DNA of 64,000 nt from Siderastrea siderea (lineage: Eukaryota > Cnidaria > Anthozoa > Scleractinia > Rhizangiidae): NCBI GenBank assembly GCA_964030785.1, contig OZ034968.1, positions 52,609,730-52,673,729 of the forward strand. Reading direction: 5' to 3'. Below, piece after piece: positions 20,412 through 31,912 of this stretch. Position numbers and translations under genes: made by a program. Positions within the stretch are counted from its first letter, which is position 1; each line of letters begins with the position of its first letter. The notes below the pieces were generated by a model. The model saw only the letters and a program-made list of their open reading frames with translations. It was not told where the DNA came from and did no database searches.

Positions 20412-22240
20412 TCAACAAAGTTCCAATGGGTAAAGTTTCACAATTGGTCTCCTGTACACAGTCTTTCCGACTTGAAGATCAACAACACGAACTCTTATCT
20501 TTTCCCGGAAAGACCTTGACTACACGCCCCAGGGGCCATCTTCCTCCTGGAGTTTCTGTGGACATAATGATCCCGACGTCACCAACTTTCAGGTTAGCTC
20601 GGTCACTGCGCCACTTCTTTCCTGCACTCAGACTTGGAACCCACTCACGCAACCACCTGTGCCAAAAGTGGCGACCAAGTTCCTGTACCCGTCGCCATCT
20701 TCTTCTTGGGTTAAACGCTACACAGTCTGGTGCAAAGCGTCCTCCCATCTGGCCATGGAGAAAATGGTTGGGGGTTAGAGTCCGTTGGGTTGGCTGATTG
20801 ATACGTCAGTGTTCGAGAGTCGATTAATCCTTCCGCGCCAACTACTGCGCTCAACAGTTCCTCAGCTGTGATATCCACTGCACCCAAAATAGCATATATG
20901 GCTTTCTTTGCTGCCTTGATCATGATTTCGTGAACACCACTGAAATGCGGCATGAGAGGAGGGTGAAAGTGCCATTTGATCCTGTGGCTTGTTGTCATGT
21001 CCTGGATTTTGTTCTGGTTCAAGGCTTCTAATTCTTTCAACTCATTACTTCTGCCGACAAAGTTAGTCCCATTGTCACACACGACATCTTTTGGAAGACC
21101 CTGTCTTGACGTCATCTGATAAAACGCGTTTAAAAACGAGTCAGTATCAAGGCTGTATGTTACTTCGAGATGGTCAGCCCTAGTCTTCCAGGCACGTGAA
21201 CAGACAGGCGTCTTGCCTCTTCCTTGTTTGGTCAGAAAGGTCCGCCAAAGTCAAGAGATATGTGACTAAATGCTCGTAACGACTTCCTTGTGCGCAACTC
21301 TGGCAAAGGGGCCATCATCTGCTTGGCTGGGGAAGGTTTCCTTCTTCTACACTGCATACATTCTCTTTCCCACTCCCTTATAGCCTCTCTTACTGAGATT
21401 ATCCAATACTGGACTAAAAGCTGTGCTAGTGCTTGATTAGTCCCAGCATGTTGGTTCTGCTCATGTGCGTGCTTGATTATGAGCATTGTAATCCAATGAT
21501 TACGCGGCAGGATGATGGGATAACAGGTCTCCCATGGCAAACAGTCTGCACAACAAAGTCTTCCATCACATCTAAGGACGCCATCCTCATCCAGCACAGG
21601 TCTCAGTGGCAGCAGCTTACTCCCACTTGGGAGTTCCTTTCCAGCTTTCACTGCACGGATCTCTTCTGCAAAGACTTCTTGCTGTGCCTGTCTGATGTAT
21701 CTCATTTCTGAAGTAACGACTTCATCAGGTTTCAAGGCACCTTCTCTCCGAAGAGCTGCTGGTAAACGACAGTTCTCTATGAAGCGGTCTACCCTTGCGG
21801 TAACTCTTGTAAGTTTACTCCAGCTCGAGTACTTTTGTGGTGTCACGCGGTCTTCACTTGTCGAAGCAAGGAATGTCTGCTCCCTTGCTTGTTCTGCTTC
21901 CTGGTACGGTTTACGGACTTAGATGTCTGGACCTCTCTTGACTCAACTCTGTTCTCAGGCCAGTCAGTTGGATCTTGCTTCAGGAATGATGGTCCGATCC
22001 ACCACTTCTCTTCATCGATCAGCTTAGCAACACTCAATCCTCTGGTCAGTAGGTCAGCTGGGTTCTGTCTACTGGACACGTGCCTCCACTGGTCAGGGAT
22101 TGTCAAGGCTTGGATCTCGCCAATGCGATTGGCTACAAATGGCTTGAACCTTCTACTTCATCCATGAATCCAGTAAAGCACGTCCATACTGTCTGACCAG
22201 AAAGTCCAGCGATGATTCTCAATTTTAAGAGTGAATGTCA
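20412..22240 (-). pseudogene. BEL/Pao pol fragment: RNase H, integrase, DUF5641
   Basis: Readable pieces in several frames, from 5' to 3' on the minus strand: RNase H end (FWSDSMDVLYWI, then WRHVSSRQNPADLLTRG); the HHCC zinc-binding module (HAHEQNQHAGTNQALAQLL ... ECMQCRRRK); the start of the integrase core (HISLDFGGPF) and its continuation (VVCDNGTNFVGR, then SGVHEIMIKAAKKAIY); and a C-terminal domain with RRWRRVQELGRHFWHRWLRE and RWPLGRVVKVFPGKD. The frame ends with VYRRPIVKLYPLE and TGA at 20412-20414. Stops and frameshifts at about 22155, 21235, 20780 and 20490 make it non-functional. Confidence 0.88.
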
Positions 22241-22716
22241 GTAAAAATCAAAGGAAATTTAGCAAAATGCGGCCACGGTCAAAAATTCAATTTGTCTCAT
22301 TCTTTGTCTACAGGAACCTTAATGTATGTAAGAAAGTGAAATGGGGTTAACTTCTTGAAATATTCTGTTAACAGGGAATAAACGGTTAAAAACTGAACCA
22401 ACCTATAACATTCAAATTTCAGTTTACGTGACCTCGAAATGTTGCACTTTCAGGTAGTTCCTACGCTCATTAAAATGTAACAGCCAGACTTCCGTTACTA
22501 TAAATAAACATATTGGGCCTTCTTCGTCCTAGATATAGTGATATTTTTTGTCTCACGTTGTTTTCGTAAGAGCAAGACATGGATTGCGAAACAACATTTG
22601 AGAAATGTAAAAAACACCAAAAACATAGACCAAAGTAGCTCCACGAAAATGCATGTGGTAGTGCATTAAAATCTTCCAGTCATTATGCAGGGATACTTTA
22701 AAGATGGTTCTTCATT
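22241..22716. other. No gene recognised
   Basis: AT-rich spacer between the truncated BEL element and the target duplication at 22717. I see nothing in it. Confidence 0.5.
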
Positions 22717-22722
22717 ACTGTT

Positions 22723-24228
22723 CAGGGCTCGAGACTAACTTTTCAGCTTAGTAGCCAAGTGCCTAGTGAGAGATTTGATTTCACTAGCCAAAATAAATTT
22801 TCACTTACCAGACTTTTTTGCACAATCTCATACCGTGTTCAATATGTCTACTTTTCAGCCGATTTAAGTACTGTAAACATGCCAGACATGCCTCTCTGTA
22901 ATCTCAAGAGCGAAGAACGAATGTTGACTGTTCTTTCCAATGGTTAAAGATCCTCACACGCGGAATACAAAGTACTATGTGCCTCCAGGGCAAATTCCCA
23001 GTCGCGATGTAGCTCACGCCTCTCTTTTCCATTTTGGTCAGATCATGACGAATATCTCGAAAAATTTACCTTATATGAGCATGTCATCGTACGGAGAAAC
23101 GTTGCTAAAGACAAGACTAACATTGTACGAACGTCAAAAAGACAAGACTGATACAGCACTCAACTCATGTACGGAAAAACGTCTACAAGAGAAGACTAGT
23201 AAATTATAAGCGTATTTAAGTGCGGAGAAACTTTGAGCAAAAAAACTAATAAGGTTCGAACTTACTCAGGTACGTAGAAACGTTGAGAAGTCAAATCAAA
23301 CACGTTGGTTGCAAATGCACTACAGTAGGGAGAAACGCTGCCAACGTACCAAGATACAGAGACTAATAACATACGAAAGTACTAATTCTGTAAGAACGTG
23401 TGTGACGTACAGAAGAACGCCAAACGGACAAACTGAACTATTACACGTACGTACAGTGGGACAATAAATTTCGGAGAAACGTTTATGAGACAACTAAAAT
23501 TGCACTAACGTGCGGATAAACGTTGAGAAGACAAGACTAATACCGTGTGAATATACTAACGTACAGAGAAACACCAAGCAGTGTCGACTTATCGTACGAA
23601 TGTACTAACACACTAAAAGAGCAGAACAATATCGTGCGAACGTGCTTATGTACATGTACAAAGAAACGTTCAGAAGGCTAGACTAATAAATCAACGAACC
23701 TACTTACGTACGGAGAAACATTGTGAAGACGTTACGTAGAGAGAAACGCTGGGAAGAGAAACTATTGTACGAACGTAGCAATTTATGGAAGAAAGTTGAT
23801 AACAGAAGACTAAAGAATTGTGTGAACCTACTAACGTGTAGACAAATATCATATGAACGCACTAATGGACCTTTCAAGGAACTTGACGTATGGTGAAACG
23901 TTCTGAAGATGGCTAATTTCGTTCGAACGTAGAAATGACGGAGAAAACGTTGCCATCTGAGACAAGAACTAGTAGGGAAAAACGTTGAGAGGACAAAACA
24001 AGTATCATACGAACATTTATGATATCCTTCTACGGAATAAGTTTTAGTTTCTGCTCACTCAATTTGCTTTTGGGATCAGAAGCAATATTTAGTTGGGTTT
24101 CCATCCGGTGCTTTAGTGCTTTGAAATTTTCACTAACCAAAATGGCTAGTGAAAGCTCAAAACTTACTAGCCAAAACCGAATTTCCACTAGTCTGTGACT
24201 AGCTGGCTACCGTTAGTCTCGAGCCCTG
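22723..24228. mobile_element. Non-autonomous DNA transposon with internal tandem array, 6-base target duplication
   Basis: The left end is CAGGGCTCGAGACTAAC. The right end, read inverted, is CAGGGCTCGAGACTAAC too. ACTGTT flanks both ends exactly (22717-22722 and 24229-24234). Subterminal sequence also pairs: CTAGCCAAAATAAATTTTC on the left and GAAATTTTCACTAACCAAAATGGCTAG on the right side share ACTAGCCA words. A 6-base duplication fits some hAT, Dada or IS3EU-like groups; the family is not resolved. There is no transposase; the core is a degenerate repeat array. Confidence 0.85.
23085..24035 (+). repeat. Degenerate tandem array around GGAGAAACGTTG
   Basis: A core like ACGTACGGAGAAACGTTG followed by AGAAGACAAGACTAATA and CGTACGAACGTACTAA recurs at least 15 times with irregular spacing of about 35-80 bases. 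Copies lie for example near 23092, 23222, 23275, 23328, 23475, 23511, 23565, 23657, 23710 and 23740. Many ACGTACG-type palindromes result. No ORF spans it. Confidence 0.85.
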
Positions 24229-24499
24229 ACTGTTGTTTTAATTTTCTGGGACCTTCTAATATTGCAATGCAAACACAAAGTGAATTTCTGATAAATTACA
24301 AATGGCATCATGTTCAAATACAACAAAGCGCTCAGTATGTGTTCAACAATAAAAATATTGGGTACAAATACGGCAACTTGTCTCGTAAAAATCAACGTAA
24401 ACTTTTCAAACGTTCCTTGTTGCATTGTTTTGCTTATACTCTTTCAAGTTAATTTAAAGTATCTTCAAATAACGTACTGTAACTTCCTTCGAGAGTCTT

Positions 24500-25109
24500 C
24501 CCAGACAGTGTTATTTCCAATCAGTTTAGGACATGTCGGCACTTTAACTTCGTCGTGGTCCAACTTGTTGGCGCCTTTCATGCTTACAAATTCCTTGGTG
24601 CGAGCTTGGAAGATCGAGAGATATCAACAGCTTTCTGACAATGGGGTTGCGGTTCACGAAGCAGTCACTCTTTCAGCGTAGGATTGTCGGTCGAAAATAC
24701 AATTTTGTCTCTGATCATGTTTTCTGGTTCAGTGAACTCGCACGATAAAGCTAGCATTCGCAGGTGTGTTAAGAACTCGTCGAAGGTTTGCCCTGCGGTC
24801 CTTGAGGAATCCCAGAACTGGTACCTGGAGAATACGATTCGCTTTTGTCCAGCAAACTCCTTTTCGAATTTTGCTTTCACATGGTCGAATTTATTCCTTT
24901 CTTCGCCTTTGCGCCACTCGAAGTGGTTGTATCGCTCCAATGCTTCGGGCCAACAGCTGACAACAACAGGCAATTTTGGTCGGATCGGGTTTCCTCGTCT
25001 TTTCTTTAGCGACGAGATTCAATTCGAATCTTTGTATCCATCTTCTCCAATTTTCGGAGGGGTTCCCCTGAAGTGAAAGATATTCAGGAAGCTTGAAATC
25101 TTGCTCCAT
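24500..25109 (-). pseudogene. Ty3/Gypsy gag fragment
   Basis: It starts MEQDFKLPEYLSLQGNPSEN with the W(R)RW..RFEL signature of Gypsy gag. A frameshift near 24960 separates it from the second half (LERYNHFEW, then RIVFSRYQFW, QTFDEFLTHLRMLA and ENMIRDKIVFS). It ends near 24500 before any zinc knuckle. The pattern R..F....Q...T.D.F.T.L......C.F....IRD.I is diagnostic for this gag family. Confidence 0.85.
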
Positions 25110-25139
25110 TTTGGTTGTTTCTCCCACTATTTGACACCA

Positions 25140-25239
25140 TGTAACATACGACACGAACACGTGGAGTCCATGTTTAATAACCTAACAACAAGACCTGGCC
25201 TGGTAACATATGCATGCTGGCCAGGTTACATATGTGACA
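25140..25239 (-). repeat. Candidate short 5' LTR of Gypsy fragment
   Basis: The minus-strand segment starts TGTCACATATGTAACC and ends GTATGTTACA directly at the primer-binding-like TGGTGTC. About 100 bases is short for an LTR, and no second copy is present to confirm the borders. Confidence 0.5.
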
Positions 25240-25244
25240 CTAAG

Positions 25245-25885
25245 TTTATATTTCATTAACTGCAGGGTAAGTTTATTACTTCCTTGAAGTTAAATTAGAT
25301 CTGTCAGCTTTCAAAATTGATGTGCAGCAAAACTTGCTACTTGTAATAATAGAATTGTGAGAATATCCAGTATTAATAAATACTATACGCTTTTCTGTCT
25401 AATAAGATTTAAAATGGGTAACTGAAGCATTTATAATGCCATGACATGTAACTTCTAAGCATATGTAATAAATAGTAATAATTTGAAAAACATAACACAT
25501 ACACGTAGTTTGTGAACGTCCCCCAAAAGGAGAAAGCTGTACTCTTTGGTACAAACTGTATGTCCAGGCTGTGCTTGGCTTCCAGGGTTGATGTCTGGTA
25601 TTTTGGAGATAACATGCTAATATCTTTCAAAAGCTGCCTGTTGTGACTGAAATGAAGAAATACACACAAAGTAAATGCACTGTCAGTGAAAGACTGTACT
25701 ATGGGTCAAAAACGATAATTTTCAAAAACCGTGAAAGGATGTAAAGCTGCCTACCATCAGAGTATATTCATTAAAGATCTTGGATGAATTGAATGTGGCG
25801 AAAGGAACGGATGGAAAATCCATTTATCATCGTAATCTTAAATTAAGCTTAATAAAAACAAACACTTCGCTAATGTGTACGTTCA
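25245..25885. other. No gene recognised
   Basis: AT-rich spacer. The minus-strand ORF 25409-25669 shows no domain and looks like chance. Confidence 0.5.
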
Positions 25886-25889
25886 GTTT

Positions 25890-26259
25890 TACAACAGCAG
25901 TGCTTTCCCTCGCTTCTGCCAGAGTCGAGCTCGATATTAACTGAGGACCTTTGCGAGGGAAAATTGTTGGTACAGCATCGTCTTTTAACGACAATTTAGT
26001 CACAAGGCCGAGTGATTTTTCATAATAATCATGGTAAGGTTCGGCGCGAAATGATCACTGCAAATGTGCTGTCCCCCAGTCCAACCCTTGGGGTCTCTTC
26101 TTCTAAGAACAAACTGCATCGTTTTTGGTTAAGTTTTTCGTGTTTTGGAAATTGGTGCATGCTGACACGGTCCGCATTGGTTTTGTTACATGAAAAGAGA
26201 ACACACCGCTTTCCCTGCTTACGCTTCCTCTTCTTGGCAGAAGCTGAGTAAGATGCCAT
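25890..26259 (-). pseudogene. THAP zinc-finger domain relic
   Basis: From ATG 26259 the first frame gives a basic stretch, then CVLFSCNKTNADRVSMHQFP, matching the C..C...F.FP opening of a THAP domain. The middle part (FVLRRRDPKGWTG, then HICSDHF) is readable in a second frame. The end (LKDDAVPTIFP, matching the L..(D/N)AVPT(I/L)F close of the domain) is in a third. The C2CH finger is therefore split by at least two indels and the gene is dead. THAP domains occur in P-type transposases and in host regulators; nothing downstream decides which. Confidence 0.8.
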
Positions 26260-26303
26260 TTTGAAAATGAGCGCGGTTCTTCTTCAAACTCTAGCGACCT
26301 TCA

Positions 26304-26447
26304 GATTGGACAATGGGTATGAGATTGAGTACGAGTATGACTTTCCAATTTCAAAACAGCTACGTTCTCAAAGCTCTCGTATCTTAAACCCACGATCAGG
26401 AATTGAAAAGTCGTTCTTGTACTCAACCTCGTACTCGTAGTCCAATC
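26304..26447. mobile_element. Short palindromic MITE
   Basis: The left end GATTGGACAATGGGTATGAG and the inverted right end GATTGGACTACGAGTACGAG continue as imperfect inverted repeats of about 48 bases around a 48-base centre. No clear target duplication. Confidence 0.7.
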
Positions 26448-26919
26448 AAACCTTTTCATCTAGCTGGACTTCGTGAAGGCAGCTAAACGATCAAACAATG
26501 TTCATAGCACAAATTTTTGGATTAAAATGGATGAACTGGATCAAACGTTTTCATCCAAAACTTTCAATGTGCCATGAACAATGTTCGATCTTTCTAAGAG
26601 TTCGAGTGTTCCATGCTCCTTTTGTACACACGTGTGACGTCAGAAATTGCGTGACACAAATCAGGTCATTTTGCTGTCGTGCAAAATTGACAGTTTCAGC
26701 TGAAAATAGCGGCTAAATATACGTTTTTGAGGAAGAACTTTTTATTTGTCATTAATTATTGGCTAATGTGGCTCACATAAACATTAAGGAAAAAGGTCTA
26801 AAAACCCTGGGACTGGCACTTTAACGTATTCAAGATTTTTTCAAAACTTGGAGGTTTGAGATCTGGTGGGTCTAGGGACAATCTCAAACTACTGTTTTTC
26901 TTTTCCACGATTACTAAGT
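26448..26919. other. No gene recognised
   Basis: Spacer sequence without motifs I can support. Confidence 0.4.
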
Positions 26920-26929
26920 TGTTGACCCA

Positions 26930-29868
26930 CCCTTGCATCAGGAGCCTGGCCAGACCGGGGCCAAAGCCTGGCCTGAAAGCCGAGGTGAGCCTGGCCACAA
27001 GCCAGGCTTTGGCTGGGCTGGCCAAGGGATAAAAAAACCGGGGAAGCCGTGATTAGGCAGCCAGCCCGGCCTGGCCTGGCCGTGGCAGAAAACCTTGTTG
27101 AGCCAGGTCACAGGCCAGACTGGCCGGGCATAAAACACCAAGGCAAGCCTGGCCAGTGACAAAAGTAAGACAACTGTGGCTGCTAAGATCAGCTGAATTT
27201 CAATTTAGTCAGCCCTCACACAAATAAAAGTAACCAGGAAATTAATTACTGGCAGGTTAGTAAGTTGCCAGGCAAACTGCCCAGACATTACTATCAGTAA
27301 AATTGAATGCCATTTCAAAAATACTATCAGAATAACATTTAATACAATGATTTATTATGCATTGTTGCACGTGAAACATTAAAAGCTTTTCATTCAGTTG
27401 CAGTATTCACAACAATTTTATAACAGCATCTTCGTATTAATGGTTATATACAATGTATAATACAATAATGATATAATAAATAGCATTTCGTTCAGAAAGG
27501 AATAGTGCCCAAGAATCAAAAACTAATAACCTCAAAAATATTGGTTTGACTTATTTTTTCTGATATACACGTATTTGCTCTTTTCATTCTTGTAAAACAA
27601 GAAGTTAAGTTTTAATTTCTAGGCAGCTATGAAAAGTGTCTTTGAATTTTTTGAATGTTTGTTCCCATGTGACTAAACATATAAAAGGCAAACATGGGGA
27701 GCATTAGAATTTAGACACAAACACCCCATTCATATAAATTCCATTCAGTTAAAAAACAAGGTTTTACATTGTCTAGCAAACCAATGCAACCAGTAATCGG
27801 TTCAACTGACTAAAACATCCAGGAAATTGCAATATTGGTAGATTACAATCTATATTAGTTACTGCACAAAGAACTGCTGACACCATAAACTTCTATGTAT
27901 ATGTGTTATGGAAATACAGAGCCATAAGCTTTTAAACTTATATTCATTTGAATGTCCAGAGAAATCAAATGCCAACTATTTAGATTGCATTGAAAGACTT
28001 GGTCACTATTTTAAATGTCTTAAACTTACATGTACATTTGAACATTGTGTTCTGTAATTATGAGTCAAATAATGCAAAAGAAAATGGTATCAACAGAATT
28101 TAGTGCCATGTTTAAGCGACTTAGCTTATTAAGAACCAGCACTGGTGACTTGATATTGCTCTGCTGTTTGAGTGTCAGTCTCCCTCAGCTGAAGTCACTG
28201 AAGAATGTGTTGAATACAGTCAATATCTACAACAAAACATAAATGAATGGTCAAAACCAGCTTATCTGAATGATGCTGCATTTAAAACATGCTTAAAGAG
28301 CAATGTTCTTTTAAATTATACTACTCTAACAGTCCACAAGCTGTAAGCTCAAGTTTCATTTGCCCCAGACATTTCACAATTTAGGAGATCCTTTGAGCAT
28401 TTAAACAAGGACTCAAATCCTCTGTCATTCTTAGTTACTTTGAAAAAATGTGCACAAGCCTGGTAGAAAAAAGTATCCAGATTTAAGCCCAAACTTTAAT
28501 AAAGGACGTCTGTCTGCTTGCTTCAGATCCTCAAACATTTGCAAACATTTAAGCTGCTTAACTCAGAAGCACATGGGCGATCTTTACTTAAAATAATCAT
28601 TAATTTTGAATCCAATCTTTCAAAATTATCATTTGCCCTCAACTTACCTCAGCCTAAAGGGTAGCTGATCCACATTTTGCCGCTCTGATTCTTCATTCCA
28701 AGCTCAAAAGACGCAAACATTTCATGCCACGAACTGAACACAAAAAATCGCGCTGAAACCGAACAAAAACGGTCACTATCTGAGCCCGCAGTGGTCTACC
28801 TGCTGACCGAAACAACCCAATTTGTTTCCAGGCTCCTCAGAAATGTGTTGTGAATTTCAAGATGGCGGTTGCTCTAATGGCCCAGTCGTTATCAACAAAC
28901 TCCGCTTTCTTTCCGATTTTAAAGCTAACATAAAGGATCAAAAATCATTTTTTGACTTATACAGTGGCTCTAAAGAAATTGACTTCTTGGAGAAGTTTGG
29001 AATCGGGCCTGTTATTCTGGAAAAGGTGTTATGCATTGTGTCATTGCATTGACCACATCAAAAGTTACACATGTTGTCCCCCATTGCAAACTTATGCAGA
29101 CAATCAACAGGTAAACTGCTTTTTTTGAGTACAGGATTTTTATTTATTTATCATTAAATAGTGCCTCATTTTCACAATTTCCAAGCAGAAAAAGAAATAT
29201 CCTTACAGCATAATTCTTGCTCAATCTGTTCAAAGCTGCGTTTGATTGCTGTTTATACCTCAAGATGCAATGCGTGACTGGACACAATATTTTTAATAGC
29301 ACTTTTAGTGTAGGAATTTCAAGTTTACCCCACATTCAAGACGATTAAAAATTTCTCAGTTCCAGATCTTTTAAGGTGAAATCTTTTAATATATGACTGG
29401 CTGAAGAATCAGTTTTAATTGTAACTTCAGAGACATTTAAAATGCTCAAAATAAAACATATAGTAGTGACCTCTAGTAGAGTTTCTTTGATGTCTCGATC
29501 TTATGACGGGATTAGCAAAAACAACCAATGACTTTCACTCCATGAGAAAAATGCTAGGTTTCTCACGACTACTTTTCAATGCCAGAAAATCCAAGAAAGC
29601 CTGGCTAACATCTTAGTGGCCAGGAAAGCCGAGTTTTGTTGTTTTTTTTTGGCCAAGGTTGCCAAGAAAGTCTGGCCTTGGAACTAACATGGCCGAGAAA
29701 GCCGGACTTTTGTGGTCAAGGTTGCCAAGAAAACTTAGCCGTGGCCAGGCTTGCCAGGCTTCACGAGGCCACATTTTCCCGGTAAGCTTGGCCAAAAACC
29801 CGGAAAGCCTGGCCTGGCCAGGCTTTGCCAGGCTGGCCGGGTTTTTGACCGCGTTCCTGATGCAAGGG
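26930..29868. mobile_element. 2.9 kb TIR element with CCTGGCC-rich ends
   Basis: The left end is CCCTTGCATCAGGAGCCTGG. The right end, inverted, is CCCTTGCATCAGGAACGCGG. Both ends are followed by about 200 bases dense in CCTGGCC, CCAGGC and GGCCAGGC words (26940-27160 and 29580-29850), in strong contrast to the AT-rich interior. No clear target duplication. The interior from 27200 to 28800 and from 29030 to 29580 shows no coding signal. Confidence 0.65.
28843..29025 (+). CDS. Candidate first coding exon, unrecognised protein
   Basis: ATG at 28843 opens 61 codons ending at a consensus-like donor (GAAAAG|GTGTTA at 29025). The predicted segment has natural-looking composition, with a basic-acidic stretch (FKANIKDQKSFFDLY) and KFGIGPVILEK. 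An alternative ATG at 28864 in another frame stops after 23 codons. It lies inside the CCTGGCC-ended element, so it could be an element gene or a host first exon. No downstream exon was found and the protein is not recognised. Confidence 0.25.
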
Positions 29869-29957
29869 CAGTTAACTGATTCTTCTACCTTCACAATGAT
29901 TCCTTTAGTTTCAAGATCCTCGAGTTGAGGCAGCAACGAGCATAGTGGTTTCACCCA

Positions 29958-30427
29958 TTGGAATTATGGGCATGTTGCTCCATGAGGTGGACAATTTCCT
30001 CTATCATGGGAAGATCCAAAGAATTTGCATTTCATTATTTTCTGTGGTTGTTCATGCATGATTTTCTGTGGTGGGCACTGAAGATTTTTGCTTGCTCTCT
30101 AGATTGTACCGTAATTCTGCCAAGCTTTCTCAATTGTAATTCTATCTCTTGTAAGAGTTGCTCCCGTTGATACATCTTGAAATCCAGGACCGATCTGCAT
30201 GGGGTAACATTTTTTTTGTACAATCTCATGCGGTAGGCTAAAAAGCCGCCTTTCCCGTACCCCCTTAAAGTCACAAATATATTGGTTTACATGTCTCCTA
30301 AACAACATTGACAGCTTTAGAGGACAAAAAATACCTAGTAGGGGAGATAGGGGAGAAAGTGTCCTCTCCTCAGAACATGTGCGTGGCACGGCCTGTTTTG
30401 GCCAGTGTAGGAGCCAATGGGTTAAAG
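29958..30427 (-). other. Unrecognised minus-strand ORFs
   Basis: Overlapping ORFs of 79-110 codons in two frames (one with YQREQLLQEIELQLRKLG, coiled-coil-like). They might be the eroded N-terminal half of the PiggyBac relic that lies just upstream on the same strand, but no motif confirms this. Confidence 0.2.
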
Positions 30428-30594
30428 CCACTTAGAGAAACCTTGTCCATGACTTCCAAAGTCCTGAGAAAATGTTCTGTTAAACTTGGAACCGTCCTTA
30501 AGAGATTTTCATCAATTATGACTTTAAACCACTTTAGACAAGCCCTGTCCATGAGTTCCTAAGCCCTGAGAAAAAGTTCTGTTAAACTTGGAAC
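30428..30594 (+). repeat. Two-copy tandem repeat, 102-base offset
   Basis: Segments 30428-30492 and 30530-30594 share CCACTT(T)AGA, TGTCCATGA(C/G)TTCC and GTTCTGTTAAACTTGGAACC in the same order. Confidence 0.8.
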
Positions 30595-30639
30595 CAATGA
30601 CTTTTCTTCTCTACCTACACCTGGCAGGTATGGTCACAG

Positions 30640-31290
30640 CCAGCACCTTACACAGGCAAGTGTTCAGCAACATTCTCAAGCCTGAAAGGTTCTGACTGTC
30701 TCTTCCTTCCAGGTTTTTTCCCTTCCTCCAATTTCCCACCAGCTGTAGGATCAGGCTGCAAGATATCTTTTCCTTTGTCCAGGAAGACTATGGTCCATGT
30801 AAAAGGCTTCAATTATGTAGAGTTGAATGCTGCAGCCTCTGAGGACTTGATTGCTTACCGCATGTACCAGTGTATCTGTTAATGATTCTTGAGAATGGAT
30901 GTCAGCTGCTCATTTCTGTCAATTCCACCCAGGTTAGCATTATAGTGATCTATGATTTCATGTGCAGGCACATCAACTAACTGGTATCCACCCATCCGAA
31001 GCCTCTGGTTCCGCTGAATCATGGACACCTGATCTGCAGAGTGGATGGTGGACAGAAAGTGCACCACCTTGTTATTCTTCCAGGCCAGAGCAACAATGCC
31101 AATGTTGCTCTAATTTGAGATCTCCCTCGTGCTCCCATTTTGGAGGCCTTTAGCTCTTTCCTTTAGGTCAGTTCCTTGGGATAACCTCTTCTGTCAGTTC
31201 CACAGAAAAAAAGTCATGGGACTGCAAATACATGCACAAAGCAACTCTGTTGTACCAGTTGTCTACAGTATGTATAAATTGTCCTTTCCC
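30640..31290 (-). pseudogene. PiggyBac transposase relic
   Basis: Minus-strand pieces show VVHFLSTIHSADQ followed by PAHEIIDHYNANLGGIDRNE, the conserved late part of a DDE_Tnp_1_7 (PiggyBac) transposase, including the third catalytic aspartate in GGIDR. Upstream pieces in other frames recall ..WYNRVALCMYLQS..., the family's F.S..L...L. A downstream piece (FRLENVAEHLPV) resembles the C-terminal region. Several stops and frameshifts are present. No TTAA-flanked ends were found. Confidence 0.8.
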
Positions 31291-31299
31291 CCATAATCC

Positions 31300-31912
31300 T
31301 GAGTGAATCAAGCAACCACTGCTCCTGCCTTTCCTTTGTCAGATGGCGTTGTGACGGGTATGTTTGACTCCAAAAGTTGATAGTCAAGCGTGACTAATTG
31401 ACACTTAGCGTTAATGAGATTCATTGTCTGGGGAAATTAGTTTGTGTATATATGCATGTGTGGGGGTGGCAGGCAGCATGGCAGTTGCTGCAACAGTGTT
31501 AAGAAATTCTCTTAAACTGATTAAAATTGAGAAATAATTGGTTGAAGTGTTGTTTTACTTCGATCTATGTAGTTGTGTAGGCGTTTTTTTTTCTCTATTC
31601 GTCCAGTTGGTTTCGTAAGGCAAGCACTGTGTCATGTAAAATTATGAGTCTATTGGATATTGTAGAACTGCATTTTTTGGAAGAAGTTACATGTAGAAAT
31701 GCCTCGGTTGTGAATTCTTTCCTTTAATTGTAATAAGGTGGTACCGTAAAAAACCTCTTGACTTTTTTGTCGTCTGATGTTATGAATGAGGTTTTGTCAA
31801 CTGCGGGAATAAAAGTTCATCAGGAAATCATGCTGAATTTGTTCCTTTTTTAGTAAGAAATTCGGTGCCATGTGGATGTCACTTTTGCCTAGCCATGTTA
31901 TAGTCTTAGAAC
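31300..31912. other. Possible solo LTR or spacer
   Basis: TGTGACGGGTATGTTTGACT at about 31346 looks like an LTR start, but I cannot define a matching end or a duplication. The rest is AT-rich. Confidence 0.25.

Larger units (their letters stand above)
20079..22240 (-). mobile_element. BEL/Pao LTR retrotransposon, 5' truncated
   Basis: On the minus strand the order is RNase H end, integrase, DUF5641-type C-terminal domain, polypurine tract, LTR. Gag, protease and reverse transcriptase are missing; the element stops abruptly near 22240. Domain order and the DUF5641-like module are specific for BEL/Pao. Confidence 0.88.
24500..25239 (-). mobile_element. Ty3/Gypsy 5' end (LTR, primer site, gag)
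   Basis: Minus-strand order: candidate LTR 25239-25140, TGGTGTCAAATAGTGGG primer-binding-like site at 25139-25123, then gag from ATG 25109. The remainder of the retroelement is absent from the left side. Confidence 0.7.

Noticed and set aside
21433..22167. Plus-strand ORFs of 75-110 codons
   Set aside because: Shadows of the BEL/Pao integrase and RNase H on the minus strand.
23085..24035. Regular repeat array as a possible CRISPR
   Set aside because: Repeats are degenerate, irregularly spaced and lie inside a TIR element with a target duplication; no cas genes; eukaryotic DNA.
26798..27162. Minus-strand ORFs rich in Gly, Leu, Ala and Pro
   Set aside because: Produced by the CCTGGCC repeat vocabulary of a transposon end; not coding.
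29613..29954. ORFs on both strands with repeated PGQARLSG-like phrases
   Set aside because: Same GC-rich repeat block at the other end of the element.
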